From: Pseudomonadota bacterium
GTDB taxonomy: Bacteria; Pseudomonadota; Gammaproteobacteria; Pseudomonadales; Pseudohongiellaceae
Direction of reading: 5' to 3'
NCBI GenBank assembly: GCA_027623555.1
Contig: JAQBSZ010000015.1
Location: forward strand, 1-64,000
DNA: 64,000 bases
This document shows, one piece after another, positions 17,760 to 26,390 of the stretch; the first letter of the stretch is position 1, and every line of letters begins with the position of its first letter. The position numbers and the translations under genes are program-made. The notes under the pieces were generated by a model. That model had not been told where the DNA came from, ran no database searches, and saw only the letters and a list, made by a program, of their open reading frames with translations.

Positions 17760-18905
17760 ATGACATTGGATCAGTTCAAAGATATCAGGCCCTATCTGGA
17801 TGACGAGATTCGTCCGGTACTCGACAGGCTGATTACCAATCCGGAATTTCTAAGCAGCATCGCCAAGTTTTATTATCCGCGTCTGACTCGTTTCTTCCCC
17901 CAGGCCATGGAAAACGCGGCGCGTAAAAAACTGCAGGATCAGCTAAAGGGTGTGCATAACGTTGCTACTATGCAGGATGTGATTGCCGATTACATGGACA
18001 AGATGATCCATGACACTACCACGCAGCTGACGCATTCCGGTATGCAAGACTTGAAGGAAGGCAGGAGCTATCTCTTTATCAGCAATCATCGGGATATTGC
18101 CATGGACCCGGCCTTTGTAAATTACATGTTGTATCACGCCGGTTATGAGACCCTGCAGATTGCCATTGGTGATAACTTGTTGAAGAAGCCGTTTGTCACC
18201 GACTTGATGCGACTCAACAAGAGCTTTATTGTCAGGCGTTCGCTTAAGGGGCGCGAACTATTGAAGTCATTGAGTCTGCTGTCCCAGTACATACATAACT
18301 GTATAGAGAACAAGCACAATGTTTGGATAGCACAGCGTGAGGGCAGGGCAAAGGACGGTATCGATAAGACCGATCCCGCCCTGTTGAAGATGCTTGCCAT
18401 GGGAAGGCGCGACTTGTCTCTCGGAGACAGTTTGAAAAATCTGCACATCGTGCCAGTGACAATATCATACGAATATGACGCCTGTGATGTACTCAAGGCT
18501 GAAGAACTCTATGCCATCGAAAAAACCGGTAATTTCACCAAGACTGATCAGAGCGACATTCAATCCATCGTAACCGGAATGATCGGATTCAAGGGTCATG
18601 TTCATGTTGCCTTTGGCAAGGAACTGAGAATCACTAGCAACGACCCTGATGAACTCGCCGAGGAAATAGACTATCAGATCCTGGAGAACTACGAACTACG
18701 GGACATTAATTTCCTGGCACTGGAGAGGCTCAAGCAGGACGGGCTGATTCCGTTACATCGACTCAGTTCAGGGATTGGTTTACAAGACATTAAAAAAGCG
18801 TCTCGAAAGAAATTTGAGAAACGCCTTAAAACAGTAGCCCCGAAACTACACAGGCACTATCTGTTCAGCTATGCCAATCCGGTGATCAGCAAGTTCCAGA
18901 CTTGA
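17760..18905 (+). CDS. glycerophospholipid acyltransferase-like protein (PlsC/LPLAT superfamily)
   Basis: A 381-residue protein of the lysophospholipid acyltransferase superfamily. The acyltransferase block begins SYLFISNHRDIAMDPAF (103-119), with H110 and D116 in place of the usual HX4D spacing, and continues through KKPFVTDLMRLNKSFIVRR, NVWIAQREGRAKDG (equivalent of the EGTR block) and HIVPVTISYEYD. No membrane helix is obvious. AGGA lies a few bases before the ATG. It would transfer an acyl chain to a lysophospholipid or related acceptor; the exact substrate is unknown. Convergent with the DUF349 gene. Confidence 0.8.
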   Translation: MTLDQFKDIRPYLDDEIRPVLDRLITNPEFLSSIAKFYYPRLTRFFPQAMENAARKKLQDQLKGVHNVATMQDVIADYMDKMIHDTTTQLTHSGMQDLKEGRSYLFISNHRDIAMDPAFVNYMLYHAGYETLQIAIGDNLLKKPFVTDLMRLNKSFIVRRSLKGRELLKSLSLLSQYIHNCIENKHNVWIAQREGRAKDGIDKTDPALLKMLAMGRRDLSLGDSLKNLHIVPVTISYEYDACDVLKAEELYAIEKTGNFTKTDQSDIQSIVTGMIGFKGHVHVAFGKELRITSNDPDELAEEIDYQILENYELRDINFLALERLKQDGLIPLHRLSSGIGLQDIKKASRKKFEKRLKTVAPKLHRHYLFSYANPVISKFQT

Positions 18906-18908
18906 TTC

Positions 18909-18924
18909 GAGCGTTGATTCGCTC
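18909..18924. terminator. short hairpin between convergent genes
   Basis: A 5-bp GC-rich stem (18909-18913 with 18920-18924, GAGCG/CGCTC) with a 6-nt loop lies in the 20-bp gap between the acyltransferase and DUF349 stop codons. No T-tract follows on either side, so termination function is weakly supported. Confidence 0.3.
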
Positions 18925-18925
18925 C

Positions 18926-21436
18926 CTAGAGTAACTTCTTGACTGCCTGATTCAGGCGCTGGGAGAGCTGTTGTTGCGCCGCCGTTTCCAGTGGTCCGAT
19001 ACACAGGCCCTGGAGTTCGGCATCCAGTGCATAGCGGGCATTTTCCTTACGGTCGGGCTTCATCTGACCGAATCCATTCTTGAGCTGATCGAGCTGGATC
19101 TGCATGCGCAGAGACTGATCCTCAGCGGGTGTTTCTATGTTTGCCCGGATCTCGAGTTCGATGCACAAGACGCGGGCCTGCTGTTCTTTCTGTTGTGCCA
19201 GTTTCTGCAGCGCCTCCAGTGAATCCGCCTCGAGTAACAACTCAAGGCGAGACTGCAGTGTTTGTTCATACTCAGGCTTGCCACTGGGCGCGATCGCCTC
19301 AAAATCGCTACTGTCGAGGTTGGACTTGAGCTCTGAGAATTGCTGTTGGTTTGCGCAGTTCAAGAGCTGGTGCTCAAGATTCTCAATGAAACTCGCTTTC
19401 TCGTGAATGGCATTCTTCAGCTGCTGGCGTTTCTTGTCGGGTAGAGTGCGATACCGCGCATCGATCTTGTGTTTAATGCCATTGAAATTATCGATGACCT
19501 GACTGCGCTGTTTGCGAACTTTTGGATTCAAGGCATCGGAGAATTTCTGCACCAGGTCCTGAACCTCACCGCGTGCGCCTCGGAACGCATCGTCCTCGAG
19601 CGTTAGCACAGCCTCGAGCGATTGCAACGTGTTGTTCAGTACTTCATCAGCATTCTTCTGCTCTTGCTTAAACGCGGCAACCTCCTGATTGCGCTCGGCA
19701 AAAATCTTGTCACAAGCGCCACGAAAATCATCCCAGTATTTCTTGTCTTCCTTGTAGGACGTCGGGCCGAGCTTCTTCCAGGTTTTCTGCAGCAGTTTCG
19801 CTTCACTCATTGCCTGCTGCCTGTCATCGAGCGCTGCGAGTTGTTCTGCCTGATTGATCAAGCCCTGTTTCTCTTTGGCATTCACCGCCAGGGAATCTTT
19901 GCGCAGGCGACGCACCTGGTTAACCACAGCATAGTAGCGTTTCTGCACTACTTTAATCTTGGATTGTTCGACTGGCGCGAATTTCTTCCAGTCGCTCTCG
20001 GCTGTACTGAGCAAATTATTGACTTGCGCGATATTGATAGTGTCCTTCTTTAGCTTCTCCAGTTCCTGTTCCAGGCTTTCGCAAATTTCCCGGCGCTTCT
20101 GCAGGTTGCCAGCCATGACTTGCTTGCGTTCTTTGAAGTAAGCCTTGCAGGGCTCGTAAGCTTTGTCGGAAAACTGGTTGAACTCTCGCCACAGGGTTTC
20201 ATTCTGACTGGAGCGACCCAGGGATTTCCATTCCTTATGCATCGCTGCGATGTGTCGTGAACGATCAGAGGCGTGCATGCGAGATTCAATAAGGTGCTGC
20301 ATCTGCTGAATGAGCGTTTTCTTCTTCTCAGTAGCCGCGAAAATCTTCCAGTCTCTGAACTCGTTAAGTTTGGCCTTGTACTGATTCGCTTGTGACTGCA
20401 GCTCGGCTCGTATCTTGCCGCTGGTATTGCTGATGTTGCCTTGAATCTTGTCCCAGGCGGGCAGGGCATCGTGGGATTGACCGGCTTCCAGGGCTTGCTT
20501 TAGTGATTCCAGCAGACTCTCCGTGCTTAGCTTGAGTTGCTCCTGGTGCGCCAGGTTCTTCTCCATCCTTTGTGAGATTGCTTCATGCAATGCCTGCGCT
20601 CTGGCGGTAAGGTCGGTGGCCGAACTATCTAACTGCTTGCGAATCCGGTTAAGTGTGTTTCGAAAAGTAGCAAGACGGGCGGTGTTTTTAAAACTCAGTT
20701 TTTCGATTTCCGCTTCCAGCAGTGGAATGTCTTTCTCTGGATTGACCTTTTCGGGAGGGATCTCAGCAACCCGCTTGCTTGACCTGGCGGCCTTCGGTTT
20801 TTTGGCGGTGCTGGTCTTCGGAACCGGGGTTTCTTCAGCTGACTCTTCGGAGAGAGCAGGGAATGCTGGTTGAGTCTCTTTATTGCTTTTGCTTTGCTTG
20901 CTTGTGCTTTCCTTGATTTTGTTTTTCTTGGCTATTTTTTTTGGGTCTGTGTTTTTCGTGTCTGTGCTTTCCATGTCTGTGCTTGCCGTGTCCGGGATTT
21001 TATTACTGGCGGCAAGACGTTGATCCACGACCTTGAACACTGTCTTGTCTTTGTCCTTAACCTTGGCGCGCAGCTCTTTCAGTAAGCTAACGTCATTGAT
21101 AGTCAGCGCTGCATTCTTGCGGGTAACTACGCTTCTGGCAAACAGACAGAGATCCAGCAGGTCTGCATTCTCACCATGCAGGGCTACCAGTGCTTCTGCA
21201 ATAGTGCGTGAGCGGGTTATCAGGGCAACTTGCTTTATGGTCTTCGGATCCAGCGTTCTGATAATCTCGAGTAGTTGCGTGGTTTCAATGCCCGCATCCT
21301 TACTGCCGGCAAGAATATCCAGATATTGATCTGTCGCCTGTAGCTCAATCAGCTGCTGCAAAGACAGCAGGCGTTGGTCGTTATTCTGCTGATCCCAGGA
21401 GAGAGTCTTGGTTTGTTGTGTGGGCTTGCTTGTCAT
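18926..21436 (-). CDS. large DUF349-repeat coiled-coil protein
   Basis: An 836-residue, highly charged, mostly helical cytoplasmic protein. Residues ~1-140 form a helical N-terminal domain. Residues ~145-235 are a low-complexity linker rich in Lys, Ser, Thr, Asp and Glu, partly built from short repeats (TDMESTDTKNTD). The rest carries several DUF349 units, recognisable by W-K-x-[LF]-[GA]-R/P motifs: WKSLGRSSQNETLWREF, WKKFAPVEQSKIKVVQKRY and WKKLGPTSYKEDKKYWDDF. DUF349 proteins are widespread in Gammaproteobacteria and poorly characterised. Divergent from dinG. Confidence 0.85.
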   Translation of the reverse strand: MTSKPTQQTKTLSWDQQNNDQRLLSLQQLIELQATDQYLDILAGSKDAGIETTQLLEIIRTLDPKTIKQVALITRSRTIAEALVALHGENADLLDLCLFARSVVTRKNAALTINDVSLLKELRAKVKDKDKTVFKVVDQRLAASNKIPDTASTDMESTDTKNTDPKKIAKKNKIKESTSKQSKSNKETQPAFPALSEESAEETPVPKTSTAKKPKAARSSKRVAEIPPEKVNPEKDIPLLEAEIEKLSFKNTARLATFRNTLNRIRKQLDSSATDLTARAQALHEAISQRMEKNLAHQEQLKLSTESLLESLKQALEAGQSHDALPAWDKIQGNISNTSGKIRAELQSQANQYKAKLNEFRDWKIFAATEKKKTLIQQMQHLIESRMHASDRSRHIAAMHKEWKSLGRSSQNETLWREFNQFSDKAYEPCKAYFKERKQVMAGNLQKRREICESLEQELEKLKKDTINIAQVNNLLSTAESDWKKFAPVEQSKIKVVQKRYYAVVNQVRRLRKDSLAVNAKEKQGLINQAEQLAALDDRQQAMSEAKLLQKTWKKLGPTSYKEDKKYWDDFRGACDKIFAERNQEVAAFKQEQKNADEVLNNTLQSLEAVLTLEDDAFRGARGEVQDLVQKFSDALNPKVRKQRSQVIDNFNGIKHKIDARYRTLPDKKRQQLKNAIHEKASFIENLEHQLLNCANQQQFSELKSNLDSSDFEAIAPSGKPEYEQTLQSRLELLLEADSLEALQKLAQQKEQQARVLCIELEIRANIETPAEDQSLRMQIQLDQLKNGFGQMKPDRKENARYALDAELQGLCIGPLETAAQQQLSQRLNQAVKKLL

Positions 21437-21595
21437 TGACTACGCGGGTGTGAATTTCTTAGCACTAGAAAGACACAATATTAGCAGAACTTCTTTCCTC
21501 GGGTCGCACCCTTATGAACTAAACACAGGGGATGCTGCGACTTTGGCCAGCTATTCGTGGATTTTCCCGATTTTCAGGGGATAATTCCGCATCAG

Positions 21596-21604
21596 TGCTA
21601 TAAT
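21596..21604 (+). promoter_or_regulatory. extended -10 promoter element for dinG
   Basis: TG-C-TATAAT (TG at 21596-21597, TATAAT at 21599-21604) is a perfect extended -10, 55 bp upstream of the dinG start codon. No good -35 is visible and I see no LexA box (CTGT-N8-ACAG) in the 223-bp intergenic region. Confidence 0.5.
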
Positions 21605-21659
21605 TCTCTGCTTTCTTGCTTCTTTTATATAGTCGGAATTTCCTTAAGGATCATGCTGC

Positions 21660-23789
21660 ATGCTGGCGGATGAAGTAAAAGACAGGATCCAGTCCGCTTA
21701 TCGCCAGCTGCTAGAATCCCGAGACCTGACGCCGCGCTATGGACAGCGGCAAATGATCGCAGAGATTGCCAATACCCTGGCTGTGCTGGCGGGCGACGCT
21801 ACCGTCGAGCCGCCGATCTGCGTAGTGGAGGCAGGTACCGGTACTGGCAAGACCCTGGCCTACCTGTTATCGGTGATTCCCCTGGCACAGGAGCTCGGAT
21901 ACAAGGTCGTGGTTTCTACCGCAACGGTAGCACTTCAGGAGCAGGTGGTATTCAAGGATATTCCTGAGATTCTGCAAGGCAGCGACCTGCGTTTCAGCTT
22001 TTCTCTTGCCAAGGGACGTGGCCGCTACTTGTGCCTGTCCAAGCTGGATATGCTGCTGCAGGGTAGCGACAGCCTGCAGGCAATGATGGATCTGTACGGC
22101 GAAGAGCTGGCAGATCCAGGTGCTGGAGATCAGGCTCTGTACAGCGAGATGCTGGAACAGCTCGGTTCCGGAGACTGGCAGGGGGATCGTGATGACTGGA
22201 AGGATCCAATCTCTGATAGCAATTGGCGGCCCCTGACTGTCGACAGGTACCAATGTACAGGGCCGAAGTGTAGTCATTTCCGCAACTGCTGTTTCTACCA
22301 GGCGCGCAACTCACTCGATAAGGCCGACTGCATCATCAGTAATCACGACCTGGTGTTGTCGGATCTGGCCATGGGTGGAGGAGTGATCCTGCCAGAGCCA
22401 GAGAAATGCATCTACATCTTCGATGAAGCTCACCACCTGCCATTTAAAAGCAATAATCATTTCTCCACATTCACCCGCATCAAGGCAACCCAGACCTGGT
22501 TAGAGCGCAGCGAAAATCTGCTGCAGCAATTGCTGAAGGAAGACTTGGTGGCAGTGAACGAGCAGTCGCTGCTGATAAAGCTAAGCACAGAGATCCGGGA
22601 ATCCCTGGATGAAGGCTGGCTACTGCTGCAACAGATTATCGAGTCGCTGGATAGTGTGAACAGTTACGAGAATCGTGTCCAGTATGCGTTCGAGCTGGGC
22701 AGGGTGCCCGTTGCACTACAGTCTTTCGCCGCCGATCTGGCGAAGCGTTTTGCCCGTCTGACCAGTGGCCTGCAGGACATCGCCGAAATCATGCGGCAGG
22801 AACTGGAGGATGCAGATAACCTGGTACGCAGCCAGTTGATCGAACAGTGGTACCCGGTGCTCGGTACCAATATCAATCGCAGTGAAGCGAGCCTGGCTTT
22901 GTGGGCGAGTTATGCCGTAAACGATGTGGAGAGACAGGCACCTTTTGCGCGCTGGCTGAGCTTCAATGACACTGACTCGATTAGCGATATCGGGCTGTCC
23001 TCCAGCCCGGTACTGGCGGCTGAGAGTTTGCAGGAACGGCTCTGGCAGCGCTGTGGGGGAGCCGTACTGACATCGGCAACTCTTTCCGCGCTCGGTCAAT
23101 TCTCGATGCTGACCATGCGCGCCGGCCTGCCGCCTCACACCCATTATCTGAGTATTCCGAGTCCTTTCGATTTTGCCGGTTCCGCAACCCTCGTTGTTCC
23201 GCTGATGGGCTGCGATCCGTCTGACACAGAAAGGCACACGCAAGCTATCGTTGCTGCGCTACCTCAGCTACTCGAAGCGAAGCCGGCGGCCCTGATGTTG
23301 TTCTCTTCTCGGCGCCAGATGCAGGATGTGTTGCAGAGTCTGCCGCAAGAATGGCGCGATAGGGTGTTATGCCAGGACGATTATCAAAAAGCCCAGTTGC
23401 TTAAATACCATCGACAGCGCATCGACAAGGGTGAGGGAAGTGTTATTTTTGGGCTCGCGAGCTTTGCCGAAGGAGTCGATCTGCCTGGTGAGTATTGCAC
23501 CCACGTCCTGATTGCGAAGATTCCATTCGCAGTACCCAATGATCCGATCGAGATGACCCTGGCGGCCTGGGTTGAATCGCAGGGGATGAATGCGTTTATG
23601 ACACTGGCCGTACCGGATGCCGCGTTTCGACTGGTGCAGGCCAGCGGCAGGTTGCTGCGTAGCGAATCAGACAGGGGACAGATAACCCTTTTCGACGAGC
23701 GCATTATCAATAAGCGCTATGGCAAGACCATACTGGAATCTATGCCCCCGTATCGACGTGAAGTATTCGAGCTGGATATCTCAGGTTGA
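21660..23789 (+). CDS. dinG: ATP-dependent DNA helicase DinG
   Basis: A 709-residue superfamily 2, XPD-like 5'-3' helicase that unwinds R-loops and D-loops. Walker A is AGTGTGKT (58-65); the Fe-S domain cysteines are C125 (GRYLCLSK), C199, C204 and C210 (CTGPKCSHFRNC); the DEAH box is FDEAHH (254-259). Later motifs include SATLSALG, FSSRRQM, GLASFAEGVDLPG and QASGRLLRSESDRG. Length matches E. coli DinG (about 716). All four [4Fe-4S] ligands are conserved, so it should be active. It stands alone with its own promoter region. Confidence 0.95.
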   Translation: MLADEVKDRIQSAYRQLLESRDLTPRYGQRQMIAEIANTLAVLAGDATVEPPICVVEAGTGTGKTLAYLLSVIPLAQELGYKVVVSTATVALQEQVVFKDIPEILQGSDLRFSFSLAKGRGRYLCLSKLDMLLQGSDSLQAMMDLYGEELADPGAGDQALYSEMLEQLGSGDWQGDRDDWKDPISDSNWRPLTVDRYQCTGPKCSHFRNCCFYQARNSLDKADCIISNHDLVLSDLAMGGGVILPEPEKCIYIFDEAHHLPFKSNNHFSTFTRIKATQTWLERSENLLQQLLKEDLVAVNEQSLLIKLSTEIRESLDEGWLLLQQIIESLDSVNSYENRVQYAFELGRVPVALQSFAADLAKRFARLTSGLQDIAEIMRQELEDADNLVRSQLIEQWYPVLGTNINRSEASLALWASYAVNDVERQAPFARWLSFNDTDSISDIGLSSSPVLAAESLQERLWQRCGGAVLTSATLSALGQFSMLTMRAGLPPHTHYLSIPSPFDFAGSATLVVPLMGCDPSDTERHTQAIVAALPQLLEAKPAALMLFSSRRQMQDVLQSLPQEWRDRVLCQDDYQKAQLLKYHRQRIDKGEGSVIFGLASFAEGVDLPGEYCTHVLIAKIPFAVPNDPIEMTLAAWVESQGMNAFMTLAVPDAAFRLVQASGRLLRSESDRGQITLFDERIINKRYGKTILESMPPYRREVFELDISG

Positions 23790-23813
23790 TGTGGTAGCGC
23801 GCGGGTCGCGCGG

Positions 23814-24002
23814 TTATCTTCGGGAGCGTTTATTCAGATGCGAAAAGAAGTATCCAGCACCGGCACCCACTACACCGCCCAGGATCGTCGTAATGGGTAC
23901 ACTACCCAGCATCGGACCCAGACCAACCCCGACGATAAGGCCGACTGTGATGCAGAGGGCATAAGTGCCCTGCACGGCACTCTTCTTGGCTTTTTTGGAC
24001 AT
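23814..24002 (-). CDS. 62-residue glycine-rich two-helix membrane protein
   Basis: A small hypothetical protein with a lysine-rich N terminus (MSKKAKKSAVQ) and two hydrophobic helices rich in Gly (ITVGLIVGVGLGPMLG and ITTILGGVVGAGAGYFF), ending in basic HLNKRSRR. The second helix is a glycine-zipper type. The start at 24002 is supported by GGAG 6 nt upstream; a start four codons earlier is possible. Lies downstream of the cyclophilin gene on the same strand and convergent with dinG. Function unknown. Confidence 0.6.
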   Translation of the reverse strand: MSKKAKKSAVQGTYALCITVGLIVGVGLGPMLGSVPITTILGGVVGAGAGYFFSHLNKRSRR

Positions 24003-24037
24003 ACTGATCTCCAATCCTGATTTCCAGAATCACTGGT

Positions 24038-24910
24038 TCAGTTCACGCGGTAAACTGAATAGATAACAGTGCTCAGTCGCGATGTTCGCAGGGGATCGAC
24101 TGCGATTTCACCAATAGTATCTACTACTTCCATGCCTTCGACTACTATTCCGATAACCGTATGTTTGCCGTTTAACCAGGGCGAGTCTTGGAGTGCGATG
24201 AAAAACTCCGGACCGTTACTGTCCGGACCCCGGTTGGCCAGAGCCACGGTTCCCCGTGCGATTGACCGGGTAGGATGATCACTTGAGTAACGATAGCCCT
24301 GGTTTTCATAGACCTCCTGCACAGTCATCTGCTGCAGTTCTTCCAATACCGAATATTGTCTCTCCAGTAACTCCGCCTCGCTGTCAATGTTCAAGCTCAC
24401 ATAAAGCGGTGCCAGGATCTGCTCTGCGAAATCTGCGTGGTCCGCAATATTCAGGATCGCATTGAAGCTGCCATCGGGATTGAGCACCGGCTGGGTGTTG
24501 AGTCCCAGGGTCCTTGCGTTTATCTCATCCATGAGTTCTTCCTTTGGAGGACCCAGTGGGTTATGCAGGGGCGAGCCTGCCTGGACGATGAAACCGGGAA
24601 CTACCCGGTGAAAGCGCATGCCATCGAAGTAGCGTGGTCGAAAGGCAGTATTGGTGTTGGTATCGATGATCTCTACTTCCCCCTGGGCGAGTGCGATGAT
24701 GTTTGCGACATTATTTGGGGCCTCGTTCGGCAATAGTTCGATGAAGATGTCACCCCGGGACGTGTTGAGCTGCAATAAAGGATTCTGTGGATTCTCCATG
24801 GACTGTTGTGCCGTTACTACATCGGCCTCGCTGCACGGAATCACCAGAGCCAGTACACAGAGCATCAGAAATACCGGGAGGTGGAGCCTTGGAAGCGATT
24901 CGGGCGTCAT
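24038..24910 (-). CDS. periplasmic cyclophilin-type peptidyl-prolyl isomerase with large insertion
   Basis: A 290-residue exported cyclophilin. A hydrophobic signal segment spans ~11-28. The cyclophilin fold starts at TSRGDIFIELLPNEAPNNVANI and includes the active-site block FDGMRFHRVVPGFIVQAG (95-112) and the later GTVALANRGPDSNGPEFFIAL and LNGKHTVIGIVVEGM. Between ~131 and ~217 an insertion of about 85 mostly helical residues separates the two halves, which the ordinary cyclophilin at 62397-63026 lacks. The insertion probably forms an extra substrate-binding or interaction domain. The insertion's relatives are not known to me. Confidence 0.85.
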   Translation of the reverse strand: MTPESLPRLHLPVFLMLCVLALVIPCSEADVVTAQQSMENPQNPLLQLNTSRGDIFIELLPNEAPNNVANIIALAQGEVEIIDTNTNTAFRPRYFDGMRFHRVVPGFIVQAGSPLHNPLGPPKEELMDEINARTLGLNTQPVLNPDGSFNAILNIADHADFAEQILAPLYVSLNIDSEAELLERQYSVLEELQQMTVQEVYENQGYRYSSDHPTRSIARGTVALANRGPDSNGPEFFIALQDSPWLNGKHTVIGIVVEGMEVVDTIGEIAVDPLRTSRLSTVIYSVYRVN

Positions 24911-24927
24911 GGTTAGTTCACCGGTAC

Positions 24928-25194
24928 CTACTGCAACAACGCATGGTCGGCAGGTAATTTTTTCGAGATCCAGATGGCCAGTTTGTGGCGCATGTTCTGC
25001 ACATTTTCCTGCGGCGATGCCAGGGGTTGAATTACATTGTCTTTAACCAGCAGCAGGTAGATGGCGCGCACCTTCATATCGATGTGATCGGTGGCTTCAA
25101 ATTCGCCGGCGCCCCTGGCTTGAAAATAGCGAGAGCCCACTCGAATAGCTTCTTTCAAGAGTTCAGTTTCATTCCTTATTTTTTTTGAGCTCAT
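24928..25194 (-). CDS. DUF5062 family protein
   Basis: An 88-residue soluble helical protein matching my recollection of the DUF5062 family pattern: NETELLKEAIRVGSRYFQ near the N terminus, a central DMKVRAIYLLLVKDNVIQPL and the C-terminal MRHKLAIWISKKLPADHALL. I chose ATG 25194 (MSSKKIRNE) since the conserved part begins there; an upstream in-frame start would add 13 unconserved residues. It lies immediately upstream of the insertion-bearing cyclophilin and may be co-transcribed. Function unknown. Confidence 0.75.
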   Translation of the reverse strand: MSSKKIRNETELLKEAIRVGSRYFQARGAGEFEATDHIDMKVRAIYLLLVKDNVIQPLASPQENVQNMRHKLAIWISKKLPADHALLQ

Positions 25195-25342
25195 GAATTC
25201 AACTTCTTGTAATGTGCTGCATGATACACCCACAGCTTTTCAGTCTTTATGCTGCATTATCTCGCGCAGCAGCAACCCGCGCGACAGAAGGAATTGTAGG
25301 GTTAAAGCGAAGGGGGGTGCAACCTGCTACGGCAACACAGGA

Positions 25343-25918
25343 CTACACTTTCTCTTGATAGCTAGCCAGATCGTCAGGCGTGTCTATATCCCAGAGAATG
25401 GCGGGATCCTCGATGTTGAGTCTTACTACGGCTTCGGGATACTGGCGAACTACGGGCCGGCCACCGGAATCGCCGCTTAGTTGGCGCAGCTGGGAGAAAT
25501 AGGCACTGCCGAATCCCACTGGATTGCCTGCATGACCCTGGTGGAAGGGGATTACGATGTTATCGCGGCAGACTGCATCAGCCAGTAGTTGATAGCTGGC
25601 TTCATGGATAAAAGGCATATCTGCCAGGCAGATAAGACAGGCGTCCCATTCATGTACTAGGCCAATGCCGTAGGCCAGTGTGGCCCCCATTCCCCGCTCC
25701 GCATGCTCAAAGGCATGGATATCTTGATGGTCGCTGGCGAGCATCGGCAGCAGCTCAGGGCGGGTCACCACTGTTACTGTATCGATGATCCTGCTGATGC
25801 GCTGGAGTGTCTGCTGGAAGACAGTCTTGCCATTGTTCAGCTCGGCACACAGCTTGATACTACCAAAGCGGTGGCTGAAACCAGCGGCCAACACCAGGGC
25901 ACCTGTTTTACGAGTCAT
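25343..25918 (-). CDS. MocA-like nucleotidyltransferase
   Basis: A 191-residue NTP-transferase fold protein. The N-terminal GALVLAAGFSHRFGSIKL (6-23) is the nucleotide-binding signature, with a variant of the usual GxSxRMG-x-K; LADMPFI (about 97-103) carries the metal-binding Asp; and FHQGHAGNPVGFG and GDSGGRPVV match the MocA/MobA-like group. It would add CMP or GMP to molybdopterin for a xanthine-dehydrogenase-type enzyme. Its usual partner XdhC is 15 kb away and no molybdoenzyme structural gene is seen. Assignment to MocA rather than MobA is likely but not certain. Confidence 0.82.
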   Translation of the reverse strand: MTRKTGALVLAAGFSHRFGSIKLCAELNNGKTVFQQTLQRISRIIDTVTVVTRPELLPMLASDHQDIHAFEHAERGMGATLAYGIGLVHEWDACLICLADMPFIHEASYQLLADAVCRDNIVIPFHQGHAGNPVGFGSAYFSQLRQLSGDSGGRPVVRQYPEAVVRLNIEDPAILWDIDTPDDLASYQEKV

Positions 25919-25992
25919 GATGGTTCAGCTTTTTCGGGACAAAAAAATGTCGTTGCCACTTTCGTGACAACGACAAACTGAGATAGGTACTA

Positions 25993-26346
25993 CTAGTGCA
26001 GGGTTTTGCTGCTCTTTCGAACGGGTTCATTCTCCTGCTGCCTGATTTCAACAACAAAACTTTCTCGATCCTGGCTCTTGCTGGATTGCGGTGGGTTAAT
26101 AGTTGACTCTGCGTGTGCCGGTGGCGTCTCTGCTGCCGCACAGTTTCGCTGCGCTGTTTGTTTTGTTTCCTGTTTTGCTGATTCCCTTGCCTTGTGCTGT
26201 GTCTCGATCTGCGCCTTTAATTGCTCACTCAAGTGTTGGCGAAGCCGATTGACCACACTGGTCATCACTTCGATAGTCTGGCTCAGCTGCTCGAGGGTAA
26301 TCAAGGTTCGCTCAGGATCATTGTCCAGCTGATTGTCTTCACTCAT
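25993..26346 (-). CDS. small acidic/glutamine-rich coiled-coil protein, hypothetical
   Basis: A 117-residue hydrophilic protein of unknown function. Residues ~12-60 form an amphipathic helix (TLITLEQLSQTIEVMTSVVNRL ... EQLKAQIETQHKARES), a probable coiled coil; the rest is Gln/Ser/Pro-rich and likely disordered. GAGG lies 8 nt before the ATG. It follows nrdB by 44 bp on the opposite side of that gene's stop and is co-directional, so it could be a downstream member of the nrdAB unit. Confidence 0.5.
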   Translation of the reverse strand: MSEDNQLDNDPERTLITLEQLSQTIEVMTSVVNRLRQHLSEQLKAQIETQHKARESAKQETKQTAQRNCAAAETPPAHAESTINPPQSSKSQDRESFVVEIRQQENEPVRKSSKTLH

Positions 26347-26390
26347 TCCTTTTACCTCGTCAGCATTTCGTCATCGACTCGTTTCCGGGT

